Assembly (NCBI GenBank): GCA_022826125.1
Contig: JAJDVM010000136.1
Span: 1 to 39,240 of the forward strand
Reading direction: 5' to 3'
From: Defluviicoccus sp.
GTDB lineage: Bacteria; Pseudomonadota; Alphaproteobacteria; MPNO01
Length of the DNA stretch: 39,240 bases
Shown here in pieces: positions 15,195 through 23,715 of this stretch (position 1 is its first letter; every line of letters begins with the position of its first letter). A program made the translations under genes and the position numbers. The notes beneath the pieces were generated by a model. It worked only from the letters and a program-made list of their open reading frames with translations. It was not told the origin of the DNA and did no database searches.

Positions 15195-16685
15195 TCACGC
15201 CGGCGTGAAGATGCCGTGCAGCCCGAGCGGCACGGGGTAGGGGAGGACGCCCCGCCACAGCGGGCCTTCGGACAGCCGGGAGGCTTCGAACACGTTCAGC
15301 CCCGCGGCCCGGCGGCGGGTATCGAGGAACGGGCCGATCAGCCAGCCGTCGCCTTCAGCCTCGCCGCGCGGCACGAACACGTGCTCTTCCGGAACCTGGT
15401 GCGGCGGATAGGCCCAGCCGTCCGTCTCGCCCCGCTCGGGATCGATTCGGGCGGCCCGCCGGAGCGGCCAGCCGTCCCCGCCTTCATCGCCCGCCAACGC
15501 GAACACCGCGCGGTGCCGCCGTCCCGTGCGGCGCGGATCGATACGCGGGAATTCGGCCACGCCCGAAGCCGCGTCCTCTATCGCGGCGGTCCCGTCCGGG
15601 CGCAGCACCGCGCGGCGGTAGCGCGGATGGGCCGATCCGAAGCGCATCGCGCCGCTCATGACGTTGCGGAGATCCGCGGTGACGAAGCTCGGGTCGGGCG
15701 ACTGGCACAGATCCAGCCGGATCGTCCCGTCCGCCTCCTCCCACCCGTTGCCGTGGTGGAAGTGGAAGCCCGGCGGCAATTCGTGGCGGCGCACCGGCTC
15801 GAGCGTGTTCTTGTCCACCGTTAATACGCGCGTGCCGAGGTCCGGTCGCCACAGGTGGGAGTCCAGGAAAGTCGCATGGCGCTCCGGCTCCAGCACGAAC
15901 GGCGGCAACAGGAGAACCAGGTGGCGGGCGGTCACCACGAAATCGTGCACGATCCCCAGCGGTCCGGCATCGACGAGGTTTACCTTGACCAGCCGGCCGC
16001 TCCGATCGATGCGGTAAAGGACCAGCGACGGGCGCGGCCTCGTGACGAAGCCGATGTTCCAGAGCGTGCCGTCCGGCTCCACTTTCGGATGGGCTGAAAA
16101 CGGCAGGCCGGCGGCGTCCCGGCGCCAGACCACGAACTTGCCGGCCGCCAGGGTTTCCGGGTCGACCTCCAGCGCGGATCCGCCTTCCCACAGCGCCATC
16201 AGACGTCCCGCATGGGCGAGCATGGAGGTGTTGGCGGCATTCATGTCGTCGGGACCGGTGAGGGATCCGGCGCCCGGCGTCCCGAAGGCCGGCATGACGC
16301 GCTTGCCCGCCCGGGTCTCGCGGCGCCGCTTGGGCGTGTCGAGGATACGCGCGCGGTGGGTCGCGCTTCCGTCCGCGAAGGCGAAGACCTGGACCATCCC
16401 GTCGCCGTCGAACCAGTGGCGGTAGCGGTGGCCGAAGCGCTCGTGCTCGGCCGGGCCGTTCCGCCAGAGGGTTCCGGCGAGGCCTGGCGGGAGGCGTCCG
16501 CCCAGCGTCGTCAGCGAAGCGGAAAGGGTCTCGGCTCTCGCCGTCGCGAAGCCGAGCAGCCGGGGATCCCGCGCGAGCGCGCCCGCGAAGTCCTCCCGGG
16601 TTCCGGCGAAGGCGCCCGCCGACATCAGGACCGGCAGGCCGGCGAGCGCGCGTAGCGCCGTGCGGCGCGAAAGTTCCGGGCTCAT
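15195..16685 (-). CDS. Carotenoid oxygenase (RPE65/CCD family), exported
   Basis: A 496-residue non-haem iron dioxygenase expected to cleave a carotenoid, apocarotenoid or stilbene-like double bond. The four iron ligands are visible as His199 (FSAHPKVEPDG), His247 (IVHDFVVT), His310 (FHFHHGNGWE) and His490 (LGLHGIF). The family's N-terminal block WRNGPAEHERFGHRYRHWFD is complete. The N-terminus SRRTALRALAGLPVLMSAGA looks like a Tat-type signal, with SRR in place of the fuller motif, so export is likely but not certain. The gene starts 2 bp after the DUF2141 stop, so the two are co-transcribed, and a divergent LytTR regulator is the obvious candidate controller. Confidence 0.92.
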   Translation of the reverse strand: MSPELSRRTALRALAGLPVLMSAGAFAGTREDFAGALARDPRLLGFATARAETLSASLTTLGGRLPPGLAGTLWRNGPAEHERFGHRYRHWFDGDGMVQVFAFADGSATHRARILDTPKRRRETRAGKRVMPAFGTPGAGSLTGPDDMNAANTSMLAHAGRLMALWEGGSALEVDPETLAAGKFVVWRRDAAGLPFSAHPKVEPDGTLWNIGFVTRPRPSLVLYRIDRSGRLVKVNLVDAGPLGIVHDFVVTARHLVLLLPPFVLEPERHATFLDSHLWRPDLGTRVLTVDKNTLEPVRRHELPPGFHFHHGNGWEEADGTIRLDLCQSPDPSFVTADLRNVMSGAMRFGSAHPRYRRAVLRPDGTAAIEDAASGVAEFPRIDPRRTGRRHRAVFALAGDEGGDGWPLRRAARIDPERGETDGWAYPPHQVPEEHVFVPRGEAEGDGWLIGPFLDTRRRAAGLNVFEASRLSEGPLWRGVLPYPVPLGLHGIFTPA

Positions 16686-16687
16686 CG

Positions 16688-17146
16688 TCAGGATCCCGGA
16701 TAGGCGATCGGCACGACCACCGAGACGCGCGCGTCCTTCGAACCGACGGTCACGGCCGCCTTGTCGAAGCTCGGCGGTCCCATGAACCCGGTCGCTCCGT
16801 TGGAAAATCCGAAGCCCTCGGTGGGCACTCCGACGATGTTCTGGCCCAGCTCTCCGTCGCCGTCGGCATCGTGAAACGCCGCCACGGCGTATTCGCCGGG
16901 CGCGAGTCCGGCGAAGACGACGCGGATCTTGCCCACGACGGCCGGGCGCATGGTCGCGGCGACGACGCCTCCGCCCGGAAACTCGGTCCCCGAGACCCGT
17001 TTGTGAACTGCGATGCGCGCATCGCCCTCCGCCGAATTCAGGCCGCTTACGACGACCTCCAGATCGGCCGCGGCCGCGGCGGTCCCCGTGAGGGCGAGGG
17101 CGGCCGCGAGGCCGGCGATGGCAAACGTGTTCTTCGTTACGGTCAT
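16688..17146 (-). CDS. DUF2141 secreted protein
   Basis: A 152-residue protein of unknown function. I use the ATG at 17146 rather than an upstream in-frame start at 17212 because it has GGGAG 8 bp ahead and gives a tidy signal peptide (MTVTKNTFAIAGLAAALALTG to AAAAADLEV). The DUF2141 signature is present: VFAGLAPGEYAVAAFHDADGDGELGQN, then PTEGFGFSNGA and PPSFDKAAV. Members are small beta-sandwich exported proteins, often encoded beside carotenoid-related genes. Here the stop is 2 bp from the carotenoid oxygenase start, which suggests a joint role, perhaps holding or delivering a lipophilic substrate; that part is inference. Confidence 0.88.
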   Translation of the reverse strand: MTVTKNTFAIAGLAAALALTGTAAAAADLEVVVSGLNSAEGDARIAVHKRVSGTEFPGGGVVAATMRPAVVGKIRVVFAGLAPGEYAVAAFHDADGDGELGQNIVGVPTEGFGFSNGATGFMGPPSFDKAAVTVGSKDARVSVVVPIAYPGS

Positions 17147-17248
17147 CGTCTCTGCTCCCGTTGCGGTTGAACGCTGGCCGGCAGTGTTGATCGCACCGGG
17201 CGGGCAGGTCATTGTCGGTTACGGGAACGGACCGGATTTATTCGTCGG
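17147..17248. promoter_or_regulatory. Divergent promoter region, DUF2141/oxygenase operon and LytTR gene
   Basis: About 100 bp separate the two divergent starts, so both promoters and any LytTR site should be here. I see no clear pair of LytTR direct repeats. The only striking symmetry is slightly inside the assumed LytTR coding start (see 17264-17278). Confidence 0.5.
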
Positions 17249-18049
17249 TTGCAGGAATTGTCGTTCACGCATCGTGAATTGCTCGGCGCCCGGTCGTTTG
17301 CCCACCAGGGCGCGGCGCTCGTCTGCCTCGTCGGGCTGTTCGCCTTCATCGGCCCTTTCGGCACCTACGATTCGATCGGGCTTGCCGGCCGCTTCGGCTA
17401 CTGGGCGCTCGCGCTCGGCGCCAACTGGCTGGTCTGCGGCAGCGTCGTGATGCTGACGTTGCGCCTGTCCGACGCCTGGCCGAGGCCCAGGGGCGTTCTG
17501 GCGGTTGCCGGAGCGGCGCTGGTGGCCGCGATCCCCGGGACCGGTGTCGTCCATACCGCCGAAATCCTGTTCCGGCCCGACTACCAGGGCGATAACGCCC
17601 TGCCGACCATCTATCTCGGCGTGGCCGTGCTGATGGCGGCGATCAGCTTGCTGGTGGTTTCGATCGTTCTGCGGAACCGGCCGGAACCGACCGGCGGGGA
17701 ATCGACGCCGGATGCCATGTCCGCAACCCGCCCGCCGGCCTCCCGATTCCTCGACCGATTGCCGCCGCGTCTCGGCCGTGACCTGGTCTATCTCAGGATG
17801 GCGGATCACTATGTCGAGGCCTTCACCACCGTGGGCTCGACGCTGGTCCTGATGCGATTCGGCGATGCCATCGCCGAGCTGGAGGGAGCGGACGGGCTGC
17901 GCGTCCACCGGTCCTACTGGGTCGCCCGAGGCCACGTGACCGGAGCGACGCGGCAAAACGGCCGCACGATCCTGAACCTCACCGGAGGCCACGAAGCGCC
18001 AGTCAGCCGCGGTTACCTGGCGGCCGTCCGCGCGGCCGGGCTAATGTAG
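17249..18049 (+). CDS. Membrane-anchored LytTR-type transcriptional regulator
   Basis: A 266-residue protein with four likely membrane helices in the N-terminal half (for example GAALVCLVGLFAFIGPFG and AVLMAAISLLVVSIVL), a linker, and a C-terminal LytTR DNA-binding domain from about residue 168 (LPPRLGRDLVYLRMADHYVE, then GLRVHRSYWVARGHV). The start is uncertain: the assumed TTG at 17249 has no good ribosome site, and no early ATG exists. Such regulators sense a membrane or lipid-phase signal without a kinase and often sit divergent from the genes they control, here DUF2141 and the carotenoid oxygenase. Direct regulation is inferred from position. Confidence 0.85.
   Translation: MQELSFTHRELLGARSFAHQGAALVCLVGLFAFIGPFGTYDSIGLAGRFGYWALALGANWLVCGSVVMLTLRLSDAWPRPRGVLAVAGAALVAAIPGTGVVHTAEILFRPDYQGDNALPTIYLGVAVLMAAISLLVVSIVLRNRPEPTGGESTPDAMSATRPPASRFLDRLPPRLGRDLVYLRMADHYVEAFTTVGSTLVLMRFGDAIAELEGADGLRVHRSYWVARGHVTGATRQNGRTILNLTGGHEAPVSRGYLAAVRAAGLM
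17264..17278. repeat. Perfect palindrome TTCACG-CAT-CGTGAA
   Basis: A 6-3-6 perfect inverted repeat lying 15 bp inside the assumed TTG start of the LytTR gene. If translation really begins further downstream it would sit in the divergent promoter region and look like an operator. It codes for FTHRE if the start is right. It does not look like the direct-repeat sites known for LytTR proteins. Confidence 0.3.
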
Positions 18050-18176
18050 TAACATCGGGTAATCGGCCGGCGCGCCGCATACAATCGGTTCGGTCCCGAT
18101 AGACTTAACAGGTCAGGTATCGTATTCGGGCGCTATTGTAAGAGTTTCTGGACGCGAGGAATCCGGTCTCGAACCA

Positions 18177-19343
18177 ATGCAGATCCCCACCGCCTATATC
18201 GACGGCTACGCAAAAGGCCGGGAGGCCGATCCGGCGCGGGCGGACAACTACGTCGCTCACACCACGATGGGCGATCCTCTGGCCGAGGCCGCGGTCGCCG
18301 ACCTCGACCCTCTCGGGCATGCGGACTCCAGCCGGCTGATCGCGGCGGGCATGACGGGCGATGCCGGAGCGCTTCGCGACGCTCCCCGGTCGGTCCGGGA
18401 GTTCTTCGAGTCCCTGGCCGAGCCGCCGGATTGGGTCGACCTTCCCTCGCTCCTGCCGGGCTGCCGAATGTTTCACAGGAACACCCGGCTGGTGCTCGCC
18501 GGAATGGTGGGCGGTGTGCTGGTAGAGGGATTCTCGACGAACATCGCCAAATCGTTCTTCCTGACCGGCAGGCTGCGCGACCAGGGCGTGAGACGGTTGA
18601 AGCAGAACAACCGTCATATGCTCGAGATTTTCATGCCCGGCGGGATGGACAGGCATGCCGACGGGTGGACCCACTCCATCAGGGTTAGGCTGGTTCACGC
18701 AAAGCTGCGGCACCTGCTCGCGAACTCAGGCGAATGGGACACCGAGGAGCTGGGCCTGCCCCTCAGCTCGGCGCATCTGGGCTTCGCCGTCTCCGCCTTT
18801 TCGGCGCGATTGCTGAAACACCTGAAAAGCCTCGGGGCGTCCTTCGACGAAGAAGAGCGAAGGAGCTTCATGGCCGTATGGCGGTACTCGGGCTATCTGA
18901 TGGGTATTCCGGAGACCATTCTGTTCCGCGACGAAGCGGATGCGCTCGAAGTTTTCAGGATCGGCCGGATATGCGAGCCCCCTCCCTCCGAGGAATCGAT
19001 CGTCATGGCGTCGTCGTTGATCAATTCGGCCCCCCTGTTCGCCGGGCTGGAAGAACGGAACGAGCGCCGGAAGCTGGCCGGTTACATAGCGCAGGTCTCG
19101 CGCGCGCTGATCGGGAACGAGCTGGCCGACGAGCTCATGTATCCCCCGAGCTCGACCATGGGGTTCCTGTGGAAATTCCGGCTGATGAACCGAATCGAGG
19201 CGATCAGGAACAAATTGAACCCCGGGCACGCCCGAGACATTTCGAACCTGGCCACGATTCTCGACGTTTCGCAGTTCGACAAGGAGGGCATCAGCTACAG
19301 ATTGCCGGACCATATCTACGCGGAGCAATCGTCCAAGTGGTAG
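18177..19343 (+). CDS. DUF2236 (MpaB/latex-clearing-protein-like) family protein
   Basis: A 388-residue protein of the oxygenase-MpaB/DUF2236 family, b-type haem proteins that include rubber oxygenase Lcp. The hallmarks are HSIRVRLVHAKLRHLL (about residues 165-180, with the conserved Arg and candidate haem-ligand His), EELGLPLSSAHLGFAVSAFS, and WRYSGYLMGIPETILF. No signal peptide is visible at the chosen ATG. It stands between the LytTR gene and the RND operon with 127 bp before and 136 bp after, so it may have its own promoter. A role in oxidising an isoprenoid or other lipid fits the family and the neighbouring carotenoid oxygenase but is not shown by the sequence. Confidence 0.87.
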   Translation: MQIPTAYIDGYAKGREADPARADNYVAHTTMGDPLAEAAVADLDPLGHADSSRLIAAGMTGDAGALRDAPRSVREFFESLAEPPDWVDLPSLLPGCRMFHRNTRLVLAGMVGGVLVEGFSTNIAKSFFLTGRLRDQGVRRLKQNNRHMLEIFMPGGMDRHADGWTHSIRVRLVHAKLRHLLANSGEWDTEELGLPLSSAHLGFAVSAFSARLLKHLKSLGASFDEEERRSFMAVWRYSGYLMGIPETILFRDEADALEVFRIGRICEPPPSEESIVMASSLINSAPLFAGLEERNERRKLAGYIAQVSRALIGNELADELMYPPSSTMGFLWKFRLMNRIEAIRNKLNPGHARDISNLATILDVSQFDKEGISYRLPDHIYAEQSSKW

Positions 19344-19479
19344 CCACCGATGCCCGGGGCGCGGCGATCGGAGGCCGATTTCCGCGCTCCCGCGCGGGTC
19401 CGCCGGAAGCGTTCCGCGCGTTTCGTTACGATGCCATCCGTTCGATGACGTTTGGCGCTTTGCGATACCGGGCGGTCGG

Positions 19480-21774
19480 ATGACGGCTCGTTCCCCGCTG
19501 GACCGTTATGCCGCCGCGATCCTGCGGCATCGATGGCCCGTCCTCGGGCTCGCCGCGCTGGTCATGCTTGCGGTGACGGCGGGCGCCGGTTTCGTCAGCG
19601 TCACCAACGACTACCGCAGCCTGTTCGACGAAGACAATCCGCAACTCGCGGCGCTGAATGCGCTCGAGGATACCTATGGCGCATCGAACAGGGCGCTGAT
19701 CGCAATCGCCCCTCGACAGGGCCCGGTCTTTACCCGCGAGACGCTGGGCGCCATAGAGAAACTTACGGAAACGGCGTGGAAAGCGCCGTATTCCACCCGG
19801 GTCGATTCGCTCACCAACTACAACCACAGCCGGGCCGATGGGGACGAGCTGATCGTCCAACCTCTCGTCGAGGGCGCGGGCGCCCTGACCGACGCCGATC
19901 TGGAACGGATCGGGACGATCGCTCTGAACGCCATCGAGATTTCAGGACGGCTGGTCTCTCGGGACGGAAGGGTCGCCGGGCTGGTGATCGATTTCGCCAT
20001 GCCCGAGAATCCCGATGCCGCGGTGGTCGAGATCACCGACTATCTCAACGGGGTTCTCGACGAGGCCCGTGCCCGAAATCCGAGCATCGACTATTACCTG
20101 ACCGGCGACGTACCGCTAAATCGTGCGTTCGCCGACGCCACGAAAGACGACCTCGAGGCGCTCGCCCCGATCGTTTTCCTGATCATCACCGTCGTGGCGG
20201 CTGTGCTGCTGCGTTCGGTACTGGGAACGGCGGCGATCGTTGCCGTGCTGATGTTCACGATCAACACCACGGTCGGTTTCGCCGGATGGATCGGAACCGT
20301 GTTCAATCCCGCCAATTCCGGCGTACCGATCATCGTGATGACCGTGGCGGTCGCGCACTCGGTCCACATCGTCCAAACGGTCTTGGCGGGCATGAGCGGG
20401 GGTCTGGACCGGAATGCGGCCATCGCGGAGTCGATTCGGGTCAACGCATGGCCCGTGTTTCTGACTTCGCTCACGACGGTCATCGGTTTCCTCAGCCTGA
20501 ACGCCTCCGATTCGCCGCCTTTCCGGGTCCTTGGCAACCTTGTCGCGTTCGGTGTGTTCTGCGCTTTCGTCTATTCCCTGACCCTGTTGCCCGCGCTGCT
20601 CTCGATCCTTCCGATGCGCGCGCGTAAGGTCCGCGGCGGAAAGAGCGCGTTCTTCGACCGCTTCGGCGAATTCGTCGTTGCGCGCCGCACGGTCCTGCTC
20701 TGGGGTTCCGCGGTCGTGGCCGTCGTTCTGGTCACCGGCATTCCCCGGTTGGAGCTGACGGACAACTGGACCAGATATCTGAGCGAGCGTTACCAGTTCC
20801 GGCAGGACACGGATTTCGTCATCGACAACCTGACCGGTATCGAGGCGCTGGAGTACTCGCTGAATTCGGGACAGGAAGAGGGAATTACGGAACCCGACTA
20901 TTTGCGCAAGGTCGAAGCGTTCGCCGAATGGTTCAGGAAGCAGCCCGAAGTCACCCACGTTCAGGCCTTTCCCGACATCATGAAGCGCCTGAACAAGAAC
21001 ATGCACGGCGACGATCCCGAATACTATCGCCTGCCCGACAATGCGGATCTGGCCTCGCAATATCTGTTGCTCTACGAGCTTTCCCTCCCGTTCGGCAGGG
21101 ACCTGAATAACCGGATCGACGTCGGCAAGTCGGCCACGCGTATGACCGTCGTGCTCCGCAGCCTTACGTCCCAGGCACAGCGCGAATTGGATGCGCGCGC
21201 GCTGGCATGGATGCGGACCAACGCGCCGGGACTCACCTCCGAGGCGTCGGGCGTCAGCATCGTCTTCGCCCATCTTTCGCAGAGAAACATCAGGAGCATG
21301 CTCACCGGCACGATCGTCGCGATGGGACTCATTTCGCTGATCCTCGTCTTCGTGTTTCGGAGCGTGCGGGTCGGTCTGATCAGCCTCGTGCCGAATTTCC
21401 TTCCTGCGGCGATCAGCCTGGGCCTATGGGGTTATTTGGTCGGGCGGGTCGGGCTTGCCGGTTCGGTGATGACCGCGATCGCTTTCGGGATCGTCGTCGA
21501 CGATACGATCCATTTCCTGACCAAGTATCTGAAAGCCCGCCGCGAAGGGCTCGCGGCCCCCGAGGCGGTGCGCAGCGCCTTCCGCTCGATAGGGCATGCG
21601 CTGTGGACCACGACCGCCGTTCTGGCGCTGGGATTCCTGGTCTTCGCGTCGTCCGGTTTTGAGATCAGTTGGGCGCTCGGTCTCCTGGTCAGCCTCACCA
21701 TAATCTTCGCGTTGCTCGCCGATTTCCTGTTACTGCCGCCCTTGCTGATGGCCCTGGACCGGAGGAAGTCATGA
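19480..21774 (+). CDS. RND-superfamily lipid/solute exporter (MMPL-like)
   Basis: A 764-residue inner-membrane protein with two RND halves. Each half has one N-terminal helix (HRWPVLGLAALVMLAVTAG; ARRTVLLWGSAVVAVVLVTG), a periplasmic domain, then five helices. The ion-relay regions carry VPIIVMTVAVAHSVHIVQ in the first half and AIAFGIVVDDTIHFLTKY in the second, typical of the MMPL/HpnN-like branch. It overlaps the downstream LolA-like gene by 4 bp (ATGA). This RND plus LolA-like pairing is widespread and is thought to move lipids or lipoproteins across the envelope. Confidence 0.92.
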   Translation: MTARSPLDRYAAAILRHRWPVLGLAALVMLAVTAGAGFVSVTNDYRSLFDEDNPQLAALNALEDTYGASNRALIAIAPRQGPVFTRETLGAIEKLTETAWKAPYSTRVDSLTNYNHSRADGDELIVQPLVEGAGALTDADLERIGTIALNAIEISGRLVSRDGRVAGLVIDFAMPENPDAAVVEITDYLNGVLDEARARNPSIDYYLTGDVPLNRAFADATKDDLEALAPIVFLIITVVAAVLLRSVLGTAAIVAVLMFTINTTVGFAGWIGTVFNPANSGVPIIVMTVAVAHSVHIVQTVLAGMSGGLDRNAAIAESIRVNAWPVFLTSLTTVIGFLSLNASDSPPFRVLGNLVAFGVFCAFVYSLTLLPALLSILPMRARKVRGGKSAFFDRFGEFVVARRTVLLWGSAVVAVVLVTGIPRLELTDNWTRYLSERYQFRQDTDFVIDNLTGIEALEYSLNSGQEEGITEPDYLRKVEAFAEWFRKQPEVTHVQAFPDIMKRLNKNMHGDDPEYYRLPDNADLASQYLLLYELSLPFGRDLNNRIDVGKSATRMTVVLRSLTSQAQRELDARALAWMRTNAPGLTSEASGVSIVFAHLSQRNIRSMLTGTIVAMGLISLILVFVFRSVRVGLISLVPNFLPAAISLGLWGYLVGRVGLAGSVMTAIAFGIVVDDTIHFLTKYLKARREGLAAPEAVRSAFRSIGHALWTTTAVLALGFLVFASSGFEISWALGLLVSLTIIFALLADFLLLPPLLMALDRRKS

Positions 21775-22583
21775 TTCGCGCCCGTCCGCCTCGGTCGACG
21801 GTGTTTGCGTGTCTTGCGGCGTTGACGGCAATCCTCGCCGCGCCCCTTGCCGCGAGCGCGGCCACCCCCGAGGAGACCGGCCTGAGAGTCGCGACCGAAT
21901 CCCGCGACCGGGACAAGGGTTTCGGCAATTTCTCCGCGAGGCAGACCATGGTGCTGCGCAACAGGCAGGGCAAGGAAAGCCGGCGGCAGCTTCGCATCAA
22001 GGTCCTCGAGGTCGCCGAGGACGGAAACAAGAGCCTGTTCGTGTTCGACGAGCCGCGCCGTGTGAAGGGGACGGCGCTGCTGATCCATGCGCACCGCAAG
22101 GGCTCGGACGACCAGTGGCTCTATCTGCCCGCGCTTAAGCGGGTCAAGCGTATCAGCTCGTCCAACCGGTCGGGCTCCTTCATGGGCAGCGAGTTCTCGT
22201 ACGAGGATCTGGGCGCGCAGGAGGTCGAGAAATTCACCTACAGGTTCCTGCGCGAGGAGTCCTGCGGCGATCTGGGCTGCACGGTGGTCGAACGCAGGCC
22301 GACCGAAAAGCGATCCGGCTACACGCGGCAGATCGTCTGGCGCGACAAGAAGGAATTGCGCGTCTGGAAAATCGAGTACTACGACCGCAAGAACGCCCAT
22401 CTCAAGACGCTGACGCTCGCCAAGTACGACCGGCACCTGGACCGCTACTGGCGGGCCGCCGAGATGTCGATGGTCAACCACCTGACCGGCAAGAGCACGG
22501 TCCTGAGCTGGAGGGATTTCGATTTCAGGACCGGGCTGAGCGATCGCGACTTCAGCCAGACCAATCTGAAAAGGGCCCGCTGA
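21771..22583 (+). CDS. Outer-membrane lipoprotein-sorting (LolA-like) protein, RND partner
   Basis: A 270-residue exported protein. The start at 21771 overlaps the RND stop as ATGA and gives a signal peptide ending near AASAATPEE; a longer frame upstream is a shadow of the RND gene. The fold is marked by QTMVLRNRQGKESRRQLRIK, then DDQWLYLPALKRVKRI and SGSFMGSEFSYEDLG, the core motif of this LolA/VioE-like group, and a C-terminal VLSWRDFDFRTGLSDRDF. It would carry lipid or lipoprotein received from the RND pump through the periplasm. Cysteines in SCGDLGC may form a disulfide. Confidence 0.9.
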   Translation: MIRARPPRSTVFACLAALTAILAAPLAASAATPEETGLRVATESRDRDKGFGNFSARQTMVLRNRQGKESRRQLRIKVLEVAEDGNKSLFVFDEPRRVKGTALLIHAHRKGSDDQWLYLPALKRVKRISSSNRSGSFMGSEFSYEDLGAQEVEKFTYRFLREESCGDLGCTVVERRPTEKRSGYTRQIVWRDKKELRVWKIEYYDRKNAHLKTLTLAKYDRHLDRYWRAAEMSMVNHLTGKSTVLSWRDFDFRTGLSDRDFSQTNLKRAR

Positions 22584-22666
22584 CCTCCGGTCGCCGGTCC
22601 CGGGCCTACCCGTCGCCCGCGTCGAAATGCTATCCTGCCGCCCGGTCTTCACCAGCCCATCCGGTC

Positions 22667-23686
22667 ATGAGCGGAATCGAGCACGCAAACGGCCACAAGC
22701 CTCTGTCGCTGGCGCACTTGGTCGATCCCAATATCGGACGCGCCGCGCGGCCTGACCCGGCGGATTACCGGTTCGAGCTGCCCGATGTGCTGCGCGCGGT
22801 CGTGCAGCTTCGCTCGCAGGCGCCGGAAGACGCGTTCAGCTCGTCCTATCTCGGCACCGAGCGCGAAGGCAACGCGATCCTCGTCGGCGAGGACAACCTT
22901 TTCCTCACCATCGGCTATCTGATCGCCGAGACCGAGCACATCGTGCTGGGCTCCGACGAGGGCGAGATGACCGGCGCCCAGGTGCTCGCCTATGACTACG
23001 AGACCGGGTTCGGTCTCCTGCGGGGCGGCTCGTCGCTCGGCGCGCGGCCGATCGAGCTCGGCGAGACCGCCGGGCTGAGAGAGAAGGACTGGGCGATCGC
23101 CGCGGCCCGGGGCGGGATCGGCAACGCGATCAAGGCGCGCATCGTCTCCAAGCGCGAGTTCGCGGGCTATTGGGAATACCTTCTGGATGAGGCGATCTTC
23201 ACCGCCCCGCCGCATCCCCACTGGAGCGGCGCGGCGCTGATCGACAACGACGGAAGGCTGGTCGGTCTGGGCTCGCTCTTCGTGCAGGATGCCGAACCCG
23301 GCGGCGGGCCGGGCGCCGGCAACATGTTCATCCCGATCGACCTCTACAAGGAGACGATCGACGACCTGCTTCGCTTCGGCCGGCGGCCCGGCCGGAGCCG
23401 CCCCTGGCTCGGCATCTACAGCATCGAGGCGCTGGGCAAGGTCCTGATCACCTCGGTTTCCGAGCGCGGTCCCTGCGCGGATGCCGGCGTCGAGGCGGGC
23501 GACGTGGTCCTCGCCGTCAACGACGGCGCGGTAGGATCGATCGCCCAGATGTATCGCAGGATCTGGGGCATCGGCCCGGCGGGGTCGACGGTCGCGCTCA
23601 GACTGCTGCGCGACGGCGAGGTGCACACCGTCGAGATCGTCTCGGCCGATCGCGAGAAGCTGATGAAGAGCCCGCGCGCGCATTGA
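22667..23686 (+). CDS. S1C-like (DegP-type) protein with PDZ domain and broken catalytic triad
   Basis: A 339-residue protein with a trypsin-like fold (residues about 35-235) and a C-terminal PDZ domain (about 240-330; RPWLGIYSIEALGKVLITSV, then GVEAGDVVLAVNDGAV). The motif that should hold the catalytic His reads LTIGYLI, with Tyr84 at the His place; the Asp place in TGFGLL is Gly114; the Ser motif PHWSGAAL keeps Ser187 but lacks the usual GNSGGP. So it should not be an active protease. There is no signal peptide, which is unusual for the DegP group. It overlaps the first possible codon of the ligase fusion gene, so the two are probably co-transcribed. A chaperone or scaffold role is possible. 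Confidence 0.88.
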   Translation: MSGIEHANGHKPLSLAHLVDPNIGRAARPDPADYRFELPDVLRAVVQLRSQAPEDAFSSSYLGTEREGNAILVGEDNLFLTIGYLIAETEHIVLGSDEGEMTGAQVLAYDYETGFGLLRGGSSLGARPIELGETAGLREKDWAIAAARGGIGNAIKARIVSKREFAGYWEYLLDEAIFTAPPHPHWSGAALIDNDGRLVGLGSLFVQDAEPGGGPGAGNMFIPIDLYKETIDDLLRFGRRPGRSRPWLGIYSIEALGKVLITSVSERGPCADAGVEAGDVVLAVNDGAVGSIAQMYRRIWGIGPAGSTVALRLLRDGEVHTVEIVSADREKLMKSPRAH

Positions 23687-23715
23687 ACCGCCGGGCCGCG
23701 GCAGGGCACGACGCC

